Below are positions 33,061 through 41,665 of a stretch of 64,000 bases of DNA, piece after piece. Position numbers and translations under genes: made by a program. Where the stretch lies: assembly GCA_910584865.1 (NCBI GenBank), contig CAJUCE010000017.1:1-64000 (forward strand). The letters are read 5' to 3'. The notes below the pieces were generated by a model, which was not told the DNA's origin, did not search any database, and saw only the letters and a program-made list of their open reading frames with translations. Source of the stretch: an uncultured Acetatifactor sp. Its GTDB lineage: Bacteria; Bacillota; Clostridia; Lachnospirales; Lachnospiraceae. Every line of letters begins with the position of its first letter. Position 1 is the stretch's first letter.

Positions 33061-33275
33061 TCAGAAGTGAGAAGAGCAGAGGCCATATCGATGGTTCAGA
33101 TGCCTGCCTCGCAGGGTGTCCCGGAAGTGGGAAGGGCAGAGGCCATAGCTGATGGCTCGGATGCCTGCTTTGCAGGGAGTCTCAGAAGTGAGAAGAGCAG
33201 AGACCATAACCGATGGCTTAGATGCCTGCCTCGCAGGGTGTTCCAAAAGCGAGAAGGGCAGAGGGCAGGGGAGAG
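33061..33275 (+). repeat. Three-and-a-half ~61-bp tandem repeats
   Basis: Units start at about 33061, 33121, 33182 and 33243 (partial). The shared core is GAAGTGAGAAGAGCAGAGGC, then GATGCCTGCCTCGCAGGGTG. Unit length alternates between 60 and 61 bases. It lies between the NusG-like gene and the invertase-like gene, ending at the latter's ribosome binding site. Coding of the repeat is doubtful, although one frame stays open (33028-33351). Confidence 0.85.
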
Positions 33276-33295
33276 TCAGGGAGGTGGGATGAAAT

Positions 33296-33895
33296 TTGAA
33301 CGGAAACCTCTATGGATATGTGAGAAGCTCGGCGGACAGCCGGGATATTGAGAAGCAGATGATTGCGATCTGGGACTATGGTGTGGCGGCTGAGAATGTA
33401 TATGTGGAAAAGAAAACAGCGGGTAACGATTCTGATACTGCCTATAATACCGCGGTGGACATGTTGAAAGAAAATGACACGCTTGTCATTGCCAGCCTGG
33501 ATGTGCTCGGGGATGATTGCTATGAGCTGATGGACAGATGGAGATATATTACGATCACCAAAAGGGCCGGGATTATTGTGCTGGATCTTCCTCTGGCCAA
33601 TACCGGAATCGAGGAGGAGGCTCTGGGGAAGGTGGTGGCAAGGATAACCCTGGGCGTGATGCAGCATTTTGACCAGTCAAGGCAGTATAAGAAGCAAAAG
33701 CAGGCGGAAGGGATCGCAGAAGCCCGCCGGCGGGGAGTCAGACTGGGGAGAAAGCCCAAGGATATTCCGAAGGGATTTGAGGAGGTGCGGCTGCAGTGGG
33801 ACAGAGGCGAGATTTCGGCCAGACATGCGGCAAGTGCCCTTCATGTGGATCCGAATACGTTCCGGAAATGGGTGAGGGAGGGACAAAGCAGATAG
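33296..33895 (+). CDS. Small serine recombinase homologue (invertase-like) lacking catalytic arginines
   Basis: A 199-residue member of the resolvase/invertase family. Ser12 is kept in LYGYVRSSADSRDIEKQM. The motif that is normally LDRLGR reads SLDVLGDD, so both arginines needed for catalysis are replaced (Val70, Asp73). The linker and C-terminal helix-turn-helix are intact: EARRRGVRLGRKPKDIPKGF and WDRGEISARHAASALHVDPN then TFRKWVREGQS. The start is TTG 33296 after CAGGGAGGTGGG; the nearby ATG 33289 is out of frame. It lies between two NusG paralogues. The likely interpretation is a DNA-binding protein that no longer recombines, possibly a regulator of the locus; degradation is the alternative. 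Confidence 0.8.
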   Translation: MNGNLYGYVRSSADSRDIEKQMIAIWDYGVAAENVYVEKKTAGNDSDTAYNTAVDMLKENDTLVIASLDVLGDDCYELMDRWRYITITKRAGIIVLDLPLANTGIEEEALGKVVARITLGVMQHFDQSRQYKKQKQAEGIAEARRRGVRLGRKPKDIPKGFEEVRLQWDRGEISARHAASALHVDPNTFRKWVREGQSR

Positions 33896-33995
33896 AAGGG
33901 AAGACAGAAAACCGGGACGCCGTTCGGGAAGAGTTGCCCGAGAGCTGTTACAAATAAATGCAGAGCGGAACTTTTTGAATAAGGGAGAATCGAGA

Positions 33996-34538
33996 ATGTG
34001 GTACGTGATGCAGGTTTATACCGGGACGGAGACAGAGATATGTGAGAAGTGCCGTAACAGGATCATGGAAGAAGGCGAAGATATTTTCGTGCCTCTTGCA
34101 GAACGAATGACAAAAGTCCGTGGGGAGCGGACACTGGTAACATCCAGGCTCTTCCCGGGCTATATTTTTGTGGAGACGAAGGAAATTGAAGCCTTCCATG
34201 CCCGCCTGCGTCAGATTAAGGCTATGACGAAAATATTGCGGATAGGCGACAGGATCGTTCCGATCCGGCCGGAGGAGGAAGAGAGGATCCGGTGTCTGTG
34301 CCGGGAGGGACATGTGGCCAGGTATTCGGAAGGATATATCAAAGGGGATACCTTGATTATAACAGAGGGAGCATTAAAGGATTTTAGCGGGAAGGTGAAG
34401 AAGATATTGAGGCATAAAAGGCTGATTGTGCTTGAGGTGCCATTACTGGGACAGATGGTGGAAGTGACGCTGGGATTGGGGATTGTAGCCAGAGAAGGGA
34501 CGGAGGAAGTACGGGAGATCAGGGCGGAAGGGGCGTAA
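33996..34538 (+). CDS. loaP: LoaP-type NusG paralogue (processive antiterminator)
   Basis: A 180-residue NusG paralogue beginning MWYVMQVYTGTETEICEKCR. It has the NGN motif SRLFPGYIFVETKE and the KOW region ALKDFSGKVKKILRHKRLIV then LEVPLLGQMVEVTLGLGIV, close to LoaP, which allows RNA polymerase to pass terminators in long polysaccharide and secondary-metabolite operons. ATG 33996 follows AAGGGAG; an upstream ATG at 33975 lacks a site. It directly precedes the 620-base leader and the EPS operon, whose leader carries a terminator. The family link is recognised by motif only; the symbol is therefore tentative. Confidence 0.85.
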   Translation: MWYVMQVYTGTETEICEKCRNRIMEEGEDIFVPLAERMTKVRGERTLVTSRLFPGYIFVETKEIEAFHARLRQIKAMTKILRIGDRIVPIRPEEEERIRCLCREGHVARYSEGYIKGDTLIITEGALKDFSGKVKKILRHKRLIVLEVPLLGQMVEVTLGLGIVAREGTEEVREIRAEGA

Positions 34539-34699
34539 AGAGAGACGGGAGTGCAGGATAAGCCGGAGAGGAGCAGGATGTTTTGGAAAAAACTCCGGAA
34601 AGTAAAGACGAAAGTCGGGAGAGAAGTTGGGAAGTAAAGCTGAAATCCGGGTAGGCGGGGTCAAGCTGGAAGTAAAACCAAAGGCCGGGAGAGAGAAAA

Positions 34700-34790
34700 G
34701 TGAGGAGTAGCCACAAGTTCGATAAGAAAGCGAGGGGCAGTCGTAAGTCCGGTAGGAAAGTGAAGAGCAGCTGCTTCCGGTAAGAAAGCG
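34700..34790 (+). repeat. Three degenerate ~30-bp tandem repeats in the EPS leader
   Basis: Units start at 34700 (GTGAGGAGTAGCCACAAGTT), 34730 (GCGAGGGGCAGTCGTAAGTC) and 34760 (GTGAAGAGCAGCTGC). Each ends GATAAGAAA-, GGTAGGAAA- or GGTAAGAAA-like. It is the third distinct minisatellite within 2.4 kb. Confidence 0.65.
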
Positions 34791-35021
34791 AAAGGTTAGA
34801 AAGCAAATCAGGAAGTCAGATAGATTTGTTAGGAAAAACCAGATTTTAAGAAGCTAAAGATTCGCAGGAAATTAGTGATAGAGATAAATAAGTTTCGTTT
34901 ACAGGAAACTGCCGGAAGCATCTGACGCGTTAAGCGCTGTGGGGAAGGCGGCGGACAGATTGGGGTTGTAGGGACCTAAGGCAAGAGAGGGTGCGTTGGG
35001 GTGGCGAAGCTATGGCTTTTT

Positions 35022-35053
35022 GCGGCCAAGTCAGGTTGGGCCGCTTCTTTTTT
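35022..35053 (+). terminator. Leader terminator ahead of the EPS operon
   Basis: GCGGCC (35022-35027), with AA/TT extension, pairs with GGCCGC (35039-35044), followed by TTCTTTTTT (35045-35053). It lies 105 bases before the ugd start and on the coding strand. This is the arrangement expected for antitermination control by LoaP. Confidence 0.8.
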
Positions 35054-35158
35054 ATTTCAGCAAAGTAACACAAATACGGCGATTTTCAATGGCAGCAATT
35101 TTGGAAAGGAGCCATTATTTTGATGAATTTTTGAAAGCTTGAGGGACGGACAGAATCG

Positions 35159-36403
35159 ATGAATATTGCAGTAGCAGGAACGGGATACGTCGGATTATCT
35201 CTGGCAGTGCTGCTGTCACAGCACAACAAAGTGACGGCAGTAGATATTATTCCTGAGAAGGTAGAAAAATTGAATAATTACATTTCTCCAATTCAGGATG
35301 ACTATATAGAAAAGTATCTGGCAGAGGCAAAAGCCGGAGTAAGGCATCTTGATCTGACAGCGGTTACGGATGGCGCGTCTGCATACAGAGATGCGGATTA
35401 TGTTGTTATAGCGGCTCCGACAAATTATGATCCGCAGAAGAATTTTTTTGATTGTTCTGCGGTAGAGAGTGTTATTGATTTGGTGCTTAAGAGCAGTGAA
35501 AAGGCAATCATGATCATAAAGAGCACCATACCGGTGGGATATACCCTGAAAGCCAGAGAAAAATTCAAGACAGATCGGATTCTGTTCTCTCCTGAATTTT
35601 TGAGGGAAGGCAAGGCTCTCTATGACAATTTATATCCCAGCAGGATTATTGTGGGCAGTGATGCTGCCACAAGAGCAGCAGCTGAGGAGTTTGCGGCGCT
35701 GCTTGTAGAGGGAGCAAAAAAGGAGGATGCGGAGGTCCTTCATATGGGATTTACGGAGGCAGAGGCAGTGAAGCTCTTTGCAAATACGTATCTTGCATTG
35801 CGTGTCAGTTATTTCAATGAATTGGATACCTATGCGGAGATGAAAGGGCTGTCGACGGAGGATATTATCAAGGGAGTCAGTCTGGATCCGCGTATCGGGA
35901 ATTATTATAACAATCCAAGCTTTGGCTACGGCGGATATTGTCTGCCTAAGGATACGAAGCAGCTTTTGGCTAATTATCAGGATGTTCCTGAGAATTTAAT
36001 TGAGGCGATTGTGGAAAGCAATCGGACCAGGAAAGAATTTATCGCGGATCGGGTGCTGCAGAAAGCAGGATATTATACCTATTCTGATGGTCTGATTTAT
36101 GACCGGACAAAAGAGAAAAAAGTCGTGGTGGGTGTCTACAGGCTCACAATGAAATCAAATAGTGATAACTTCCGCCAAAGTAGCATCCAGGGTGTAATGA
36201 AGCGCATCAAAGCAAAGGGGGCGACGGTTGTCATTTATGAACCGACGCTGGAGGGTGGGACAACCTTTTTCGGCAGCCTGGTTGTCAATGATATTGAGAG
36301 TTTTAAAAAGCAATGCGATGCCATTATAGCCAATCGGTATGATCTGGTACTGGATGATGTGCAGGATAAGGTTTATACGAGGGATCTGTTCCGAAGAGAT
36401 TAA
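35159..36403 (+). CDS. ugd: UDP-glucose 6-dehydrogenase
   Basis: A 414-residue enzyme oxidising UDP-glucose to UDP-glucuronate with 2 NAD+. MNIAVAGTGYVGLSLAVLLS is the N-terminal Rossmann motif. IKSTIPVGYT and FSPEFLREGKALYDNLYPSR are typical. The catalytic Cys is in FGYGGYCLPKDTKQLLANY. The C-terminal UDP-binding domain follows. A GAGGGACGG site precedes ATG 35159. It is the first gene of the EPS operon and supplies the substrate for the epimerase immediately downstream. UDP-ManNAc dehydrogenase is the main alternative and is less likely on the motifs seen. Confidence 0.92.
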   Translation: MNIAVAGTGYVGLSLAVLLSQHNKVTAVDIIPEKVEKLNNYISPIQDDYIEKYLAEAKAGVRHLDLTAVTDGASAYRDADYVVIAAPTNYDPQKNFFDCSAVESVIDLVLKSSEKAIMIIKSTIPVGYTLKAREKFKTDRILFSPEFLREGKALYDNLYPSRIIVGSDAATRAAAEEFAALLVEGAKKEDAEVLHMGFTEAEAVKLFANTYLALRVSYFNELDTYAEMKGLSTEDIIKGVSLDPRIGNYYNNPSFGYGGYCLPKDTKQLLANYQDVPENLIEAIVESNRTRKEFIADRVLQKAGYYTYSDGLIYDRTKEKKVVVGVYRLTMKSNSDNFRQSSIQGVMKRIKAKGATVVIYEPTLEGGTTFFGSLVVNDIESFKKQCDAIIANRYDLVLDDVQDKVYTRDLFRRD

Positions 36404-36450
36404 TAGCTGAACAATGAGACCCGCAGGATGAAAGGATTGTGAGCATCGAT

Positions 36451-37536
36451 ATGAAGAGAAGAATAGACTTAAACGGTAAAAAAATACTTGTAACCGGAAG
36501 CCCGGGATTTATCGGCGCGAATCTTGTGTTACGTCTTTTGAGGGAGCTTTCGGCAGGTACAGTCATCGTCTCTCTTGACAATATGAATGCCTATTATGAT
36601 GTGACGCTGAAGGGATGGCGTCTGGCTCAGATTGAAAAGACAGCTAAAGAGAGCATGGTAAGCCATGTTTTTGTAAAAGGGAGCATTGCTGACAGGGAGT
36701 TGGTGGATGCGCTTTTTGAAAAATATGCATTTGATGTAGTCGTTAATCTGGCGGCGCAGGCAGGAGTGAGGTATTCGATTGATCATCCTGATGTATATAT
36801 TGAGTCTAACCTTATCGGTTTTTACAATCTGTTGGAAGCATGCAGGCGTCATCCTGTGGAGCATCTGATATATGCAAGCTCTTCCTCTGTCTACGGCGGA
36901 AATAAGAAGGTTCCGTTTTCGGTGGAGGACAAGGTTGATCATCCTGTAAGTCTATATGCAGCTACCAAGAAATCGGATGAATTAATCGCCCACGCGTACA
37001 GCAAGCTTTATAACATTCCGGCCACAGGGCTGAGATTTTTTACCGTATACGGACCGGCGGGAAGACCTGATATGTTCTACTATTCGGCCACACAGAAGCT
37101 GGCGGCGGGGAAGAAAATCCAGCTCTTTAATTATGGAAATATGAAAAGAGACTTTACCTATATTGATGATATTGTGGAGGGAATTGTCCGCGTCATGGGA
37201 GGCGCCCCGGAGAAAGCAGACGGTAAGGACGGACTTCCCATACCGCCATACGCAATCTATAACATCGGTGGCGGTCAGCCTGAAAATTTGCTGGATTATA
37301 TTGCAACGCTGCAGGAGGAACTGGTACGTGTCGGAATCCTTCCGGAAGGTTATGATTTTGAAGGGCACAGGGAGCTGGTTGGCATGCAGGCAGGAGATGT
37401 GCCTGTCACATATGCCGATTCCAAGGCGTTGGAGGAAGATTTTGGATTTAAGCCCACGGTGGGCATTCGGACCGGACTGCGTGCTTTTGCCGAGTGGTAT
37501 AAAGAGTATTATGGGCCGGATACGGAAAGAACATGA
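36451..37536 (+). CDS. NAD-dependent epimerase, probably UDP-glucuronate 4-epimerase
   Basis: An extended short-chain dehydrogenase of about 361 residues. The cofactor motif is ILVTGSPGFIGANLVLRLL, with a Pro in place of the usual Ala/Gly. VVNLAAQAGVRYSIDHPDVY and the active site YASSSSVYGGN plus YAATKKSDELIAHAYSKLYN (YxxxK) are as in UDP-glucuronate 4-epimerases. With Ugd it would make UDP-galacturonate. The start is uncertain: ATG 36451 is preferred, but GTG 36439 is in frame and the AAAGGA site lies between good spacings for both. Confidence 0.88.
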   Translation: MKRRIDLNGKKILVTGSPGFIGANLVLRLLRELSAGTVIVSLDNMNAYYDVTLKGWRLAQIEKTAKESMVSHVFVKGSIADRELVDALFEKYAFDVVVNLAAQAGVRYSIDHPDVYIESNLIGFYNLLEACRRHPVEHLIYASSSSVYGGNKKVPFSVEDKVDHPVSLYAATKKSDELIAHAYSKLYNIPATGLRFFTVYGPAGRPDMFYYSATQKLAAGKKIQLFNYGNMKRDFTYIDDIVEGIVRVMGGAPEKADGKDGLPIPPYAIYNIGGGQPENLLDYIATLQEELVRVGILPEGYDFEGHRELVGMQAGDVPVTYADSKALEEDFGFKPTVGIRTGLRAFAEWYKEYYGPDTERT

Positions 37537-37591
37537 GCTATTTTGGGACAAGTTTACAGGAAACCGGAGACGCTTTAACAGGGGACGCAGT

Positions 37592-38488
37592 ATGATAGAT
37601 AGATTTTGGGGGATTTCGGGCATCGTTTTACTCGCCGCTTTCGGAATTCTGGGAATGACAGCTTGGCTGAAAAAGGGTGATTCCGTATACAAAAACGAAC
37701 CGGAACAAAAGAACCCGTTGGAGGGCAGAAAAGTTGTATTTGCAGAGGATGGTAGAGACACTAAAAATGCGGATGGTGCGGAAGGTCACCTGGAAGCTGT
37801 CGGAGTTGCAGCGTATCGTCCGGGATTGTATGAAAGATTTGTGAAACGCTTAGTGGATATGAGCCTCTCGTTTTTTGGATTGCTTATATTGTCTCCGATT
37901 CTTCTTGTGATTGTGATTGCCATTCAGGTTGATGACCCGGGGCCGGTATTGTTTATCCAGAAAAGGGTTGGTAAAAACAAAAGGTATTTTAAGCTGCATA
38001 AATTTCGGACGATGAAAATGTCTACCCCACATGACGTACCTACCCATATGCTTCGGAATCCGGAACAGTATATCACAAGAGTGGGAAGATTCCTGCGCAG
38101 GCACAGCATGGATGAGCTGCCGCAGATATGGGACATTTTCCTGGGGAACATGAGCATAATAGGGCCCCGTCCGGCATTGTGGAATCAGGATCTGCTTACT
38201 GCGGAGCGAGATAAATATGGAGCAAATGATGTAAAGCCCGGGTTGACCGGGTGGGCACAGATCAATGGCCGGGACGAACTGGAAATTGCGGATAAGGCGA
38301 AGCTGGATGGGGAGTATGTAAAGCGGATTGGATTGTTTTTTGATTGCAGATGTTTTATCGGAACCTTCATCAGCGTGTTGAGATCAGACGGCGTCGTAGA
38401 AGGAGGCACCGGTATGCTGCACGGGCCTGTCCGTCCCAATGATGGGAGTACGGCCTATGATGAAGATGATTATCAGGTGAAGAAATGA
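37592..38488 (+). CDS. Priming sugar-phosphate transferase (bacterial sugar transferase, WbaP/WcaJ C-terminal type)
   Basis: A 298-residue membrane enzyme that puts the first sugar phosphate on undecaprenyl phosphate. One N-terminal helix (ISGIVLLAAFGILGMTAWL), a linker, then YERFVKRLVDMSLSFFGLLI starts the catalytic domain, with DDPGPVLFIQKRVGKNKRYF, KLHKFRTMKM, RRHSMDELPQIWDIFLGNMS and IIGPRPAL then KPGLTGWAQINGRD. ATG 37592 follows AGGGGA. The open frame upstream belongs to another frame and overlaps the epimerase, so it is not used. It overlaps the next gene by four bases (ATGA). Confidence 0.9.
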   Translation: MIDRFWGISGIVLLAAFGILGMTAWLKKGDSVYKNEPEQKNPLEGRKVVFAEDGRDTKNADGAEGHLEAVGVAAYRPGLYERFVKRLVDMSLSFFGLLILSPILLVIVIAIQVDDPGPVLFIQKRVGKNKRYFKLHKFRTMKMSTPHDVPTHMLRNPEQYITRVGRFLRRHSMDELPQIWDIFLGNMSIIGPRPALWNQDLLTAERDKYGANDVKPGLTGWAQINGRDELEIADKAKLDGEYVKRIGLFFDCRCFIGTFISVLRSDGVVEGGTGMLHGPVRPNDGSTAYDEDDYQVKK

Positions 38489-39372
38489 AAAAGGTGCTTA
38501 TTACGGGAGCAAATTCATATATAGGTACATGCTTTGAACGGTATGCGGACGAGCACTATGGTTCAGAACTGTCAACTACAACGGTTGATATGATTGATGG
38601 ATCGTGGAGAGAGAAAGATTTTTCTTCCTTTGATATTGTCTATCACGTTGCGGGGATTGCACATAACCATGTGGGAAATGTATCGGAAGAAGTTAAGTCG
38701 AAATACTATGCCATTAACACCGATTTAGCGATTGAAACCGCAAAAAAGGCCAAAAAATCCGGTGTAGGACAGTTTGTTTTTATGTCTTCGGCCATTATTT
38801 ATGGGGATTCCGCTTCCTATGGGAAACGGAAAGTCATTACAGGAGATACGGAGCCTTCGCCTTCAAATTTTTATGGGGATTCTAAGTGGCAGGCAGACAA
38901 GGGGATACGCGAATTGGGTGAAAAGTCATTTTTGGTTACGACAATTCGCCCGCCGATGATTTATGGAAAGGGCAGCAGGGGGAACTATCCAACACTCGCA
39001 AGGATGGCAGGAAAGCTTCCGTTTTTCCCTGATATCAAGAATGAGAGATCAATGCTTTATATTGAGAATCTGTGCGAGTTCTTATGTCAGGTTATGATAA
39101 GGGGGGAGGATGGAATCTTTTTCCCTCAAAATACGGAATACGTCAGTACATCGGAAATGGTTAAGATGGTTGCCAAAGTGAAGGGACATAGGATTTTGGT
39201 ATCCAGGGTGTGGAACTGGGCCGTAGCATTAGCTGCACATATTCCGGGAAAGCCTGCTGAATTAGTGAAGAAGGCTTTTGGAAATTTGGTATATGATCAG
39301 TCAATGAGCAGGTATGGGTTTCAATATCGGATGATAGATTTAGAGGAGAGTATTGAAAGGACGGAAGGGTAG
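38485..39372 (+). CDS. NAD-dependent epimerase/dehydratase of EPS synthesis
   Basis: A 295-residue SDR protein: MKKVLITGANSYIGTCFERY is the cofactor motif, IVYHVAGIAHNHVG the middle, MSSAIIYGDSA and FYGDSKWQADKGIRELGEKS the active site with YxxxK. It resembles short GalE-like enzymes that pair with polyprenyl-sugar transferases, for example a 4-keto reductase or epimerase acting on UDP-sugars. Exact substrate is unknown. It overlaps the preceding gene by four bases and abuts the following one without a gap, so the three are translationally coupled. Confidence 0.85.
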   Translation: MKKVLITGANSYIGTCFERYADEHYGSELSTTTVDMIDGSWREKDFSSFDIVYHVAGIAHNHVGNVSEEVKSKYYAINTDLAIETAKKAKKSGVGQFVFMSSAIIYGDSASYGKRKVITGDTEPSPSNFYGDSKWQADKGIRELGEKSFLVTTIRPPMIYGKGSRGNYPTLARMAGKLPFFPDIKNERSMLYIENLCEFLCQVMIRGEDGIFFPQNTEYVSTSEMVKMVAKVKGHRILVSRVWNWAVALAAHIPGKPAELVKKAFGNLVYDQSMSRYGFQYRMIDLEESIERTEG

Positions 39373-40470
39373 ATGAAGAAAATATTATTTCTCGTCAATC
39401 ACGATGTGGTTATATATAATTTCCGTCTTGAGATTGTCGAGAGATTTATAAAGGATGGCCATGAAGTACATATCAGTTCGCCTTACGGGGAGCGGATTGA
39501 TGATTTAGTCGGTCTTGGGGCTGTTTATCATGAAATCAAAATGGATCGTCATGGCCTGAATCCAAAGGAAGAACTTCGGATTCTGAACTGTTATAAGAGG
39601 CTGATGAGAGAAGTAAAGCCGGATATTTGCCTGGGCTTCACAATAAAGCCGAATATCTATGGAGCCATAGCGGCGGGAAAGAATAAAATACCGTTTGTGG
39701 CGAATATCACGGGACTGGGTACGGCAGTAGAAAATCCGGGAATCAAACAGAAGATTTTTATTCTTTTATACAAATATGCTTTCAGGAAGGTTCAGAAGGT
39801 TTTCTATCAAAATGAAGAGAACAGGCAATTTTTTATCAGAAATAAAATTGCAACAGACAGAGGTGAACTCCTGCCTGGTTCAGGAGTAAATCTCGAGCGG
39901 TATCCCTATCGGGATTATCCGGAGGACGGCGTGATCCGGTTTGCTTTTATAAGCCGGATTATGAAGGAAAAGGGGATTGACCAATATCTTGAAGCTGCAC
40001 AGGTTATCAAGAAGAAGTATGATAAGGTTGAATTTCACGTCTGTGGATTCTGCGAGTCCGAGTATGACGGGAAATTGCAGGAAATGCATGATAAGGAGAT
40101 TGTCCATTATCATGGCATGATTCGGGATGTGGCGGGGTTTATGGGAAATATGCATTGCATTATCCATCCTACTTATTATCCGGAAGGGATCAGCAATGTC
40201 TTGCTTGAAGCATGCGCTACAGGCCGTCCGATTATAACGACGGATCGAAGCGGGTGCCGCGAGGTGGTTGAGAACGGAATGAATGGTTATATGATTCCGC
40301 AGAGGGATAGTGCTGCTTTAGGGGAGGCTATAGAGACATTTTTGGCGTTGAACTGGGAGCAGAAAAGGAGCATGGGGGTTAAGGCGAGAGAAACTGTGGA
40401 AGCTTTGTTTGACCGACAGATTGTTGTGGAAAAGTATATAGCGGAGCTTGCCGGGAGAACAGGGAAATAA
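39373..40470 (+). CDS. Glycosyltransferase family 4
   Basis: A 365-residue GT-B enzyme. MKKILFLVNHDVVIYNFRLE is the usual N-terminal start, with VANITGLGTAVENPGIKQKI in the acceptor half. The nucleotide-sugar half shows FISRIMKEKGIDQYLEAAQV and the EX7E region HPTYYPEGISNVLLEACATG then RPIITTDRSGCREVV. This combination is typical of retaining family 4 galactosyl- or N-acetylgalactosaminyl-transferases of capsule loci. It starts at the stop of the previous gene with GGAAGGGTAG as weak site. Confidence 0.9.
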   Translation: MKKILFLVNHDVVIYNFRLEIVERFIKDGHEVHISSPYGERIDDLVGLGAVYHEIKMDRHGLNPKEELRILNCYKRLMREVKPDICLGFTIKPNIYGAIAAGKNKIPFVANITGLGTAVENPGIKQKIFILLYKYAFRKVQKVFYQNEENRQFFIRNKIATDRGELLPGSGVNLERYPYRDYPEDGVIRFAFISRIMKEKGIDQYLEAAQVIKKKYDKVEFHVCGFCESEYDGKLQEMHDKEIVHYHGMIRDVAGFMGNMHCIIHPTYYPEGISNVLLEACATGRPIITTDRSGCREVVENGMNGYMIPQRDSAALGEAIETFLALNWEQKRSMGVKARETVEALFDRQIVVEKYIAELAGRTGK

Positions 40471-40525
40471 TGATGGAGATTACAAAATCTGTCTGTTTAT
40501 TGACAGAAGGGCTAAAGGATAAGTA

Positions 40526-41665
40526 ATGGATAAAGAAATTTTTGTATATGTCGGCGGTTTTGAAATGCCGGATAAAAATGCGGCGGCCCATAGGGTGACC
40601 AATATTGGAAACATATTGAGAAGAAACGGGAAAATAGTTATCTACATCGGGGCGGACAGAAATAGGAGCGTACGGACAGAGATACTTACATCAAGACAGG
40701 AATTTAATGGATTTGAATGTTATGCGGTGGGATATCCCCAAAGTCATAGTGAATGGATTTCTTATTTATCAAGCGCAAAGAAGTATATTAAAGTCATTGA
40801 ATCATTAAATTGCGTCAAAGGGGTAATATTTTATAATTTCCCTTCACTTGCTATGAGGAATCTTTATTTATATTGCAGAAAACATGGTATTAAATGCTAC
40901 GCTGATGTTACAGAGTGGTATTCCGGCAAGGGGCAGGGGCTGTTATGGGGAGTGATAAAAAGTGCAGATTCCTGGTACCGGATGCATGTCATGCATAAGA
41001 AAATGGATGGCATGATTGTGATCAGCCAGTATCTGGAAAATTATTACAGAAAATGCAGAAATGTTGTCCGAATTCCGGTATTGGCTGACTTAGATGATCC
41101 TAAGTGGGAGAATCATTATGATAAATCTACAGATGAATTAAAGCTTGTATATGCAGGTTGGCCGAAAAAGAAGGACAGAATTGATTATTTAATAGAAGCA
41201 CTGATGGATGTGAAACGTCCATATCATTTGGACGTTGTCGGGATTACCAGAGAGCAATACCTGACAATGTATCCACAGCATAAGGAATGGCTTGAGGGGA
41301 ATGAAAAGGTGACCTTTCAGGGCAGGATAAGTCATACAGAGGCTTTGGAGTATGTAAAGAAAGCAAATTACAGCTGCTTTTTTCGGCCAGATGACAGAGT
41401 TTCAAAAGCGGGGTTTCCGACTAAGTTTGTAGAGGCAGTATGCTGCGGGACACCGGTTATTATGAATGATACGAGTGATCTGAAAATGTTTGTATGCAAA
41501 GGTAAAAACGGAATATGTATACAAAATAATAGCATTGAATTGATTAGAGACATAATAGAAAGTATTGAGTATGTGCTTGAGACAGATGCAAGTATGTTTG
41601 ACTGTAATGAGTATGAGGATATTGTTTTTAACTTTTTAAACGAGGATGACAATGAAAATAAATAG
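40526..41665 (+). CDS. Glycosyltransferase (GT4-like)
   Basis: A 379-residue GT-B type protein. MDKEIFVYVGGFEMPDKNAA and AHRVTNIGNILRRNGKIVIY open the acceptor domain; LVYAGWPKKKDRIDYLIEAL and CFFRPDDRVSKAGFPTKFVE then AVCCGTPVIMNDTSDL lie in the donor domain. The EX7E-like element is KAGFPTKFVEA, less canonical than in the preceding gene. The gene has AAGGATAA before ATG 40526 and overlaps the polymerase gene by 14 bases. From here to about 50.6 kb the DNA is more AT-rich than its flanks. Sugar and linkage are not predictable. Confidence 0.85.
   Translation: MDKEIFVYVGGFEMPDKNAAAHRVTNIGNILRRNGKIVIYIGADRNRSVRTEILTSRQEFNGFECYAVGYPQSHSEWISYLSSAKKYIKVIESLNCVKGVIFYNFPSLAMRNLYLYCRKHGIKCYADVTEWYSGKGQGLLWGVIKSADSWYRMHVMHKKMDGMIVISQYLENYYRKCRNVVRIPVLADLDDPKWENHYDKSTDELKLVYAGWPKKKDRIDYLIEALMDVKRPYHLDVVGITREQYLTMYPQHKEWLEGNEKVTFQGRISHTEALEYVKKANYSCFFRPDDRVSKAGFPTKFVEAVCCGTPVIMNDTSDLKMFVCKGKNGICIQNNSIELIRDIIESIEYVLETDASMFDCNEYEDIVFNFLNEDDNENK

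Larger units (their letters stand above)
34539..35158 (+). promoter_or_regulatory. Purine-rich 620-base leader of the EPS operon
   Basis: No gene is visible. The first ~330 bases are strikingly A/G-rich with recurring GGAAGTAAAG- and CCGGGAGAG-like words, and include a 30-bp degenerate tandem repeat. From 34880 it becomes structured: GTTTCGTTTACAGGAAAC hairpin (34897-34914), then G-rich AAGGCGGCGGACAGATTGGG, then the terminator at 35022. It is the plausible RNA target region of LoaP. I could not match it to a known riboswitch. Confidence 0.55.

Noticed and set aside
33061..33275. CRISPR or gene in the 61-bp repeats
   Set aside because: No spacer structure. The single open frame across them changes with 60/61-base units and has no convincing start.
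34915..35020. Cyclic-di-GMP or other known riboswitch in the EPS leader
   Set aside because: G-rich words such as GTAGGGACCTAAGGC looked suggestive, but the conserved cores of the classes I know are not present.
37163..37591. Long upstream extension of the sugar transferase
   Set aside because: It overlaps the epimerase in another frame and lacks a ribosome binding site; the domain starts properly at 37592.
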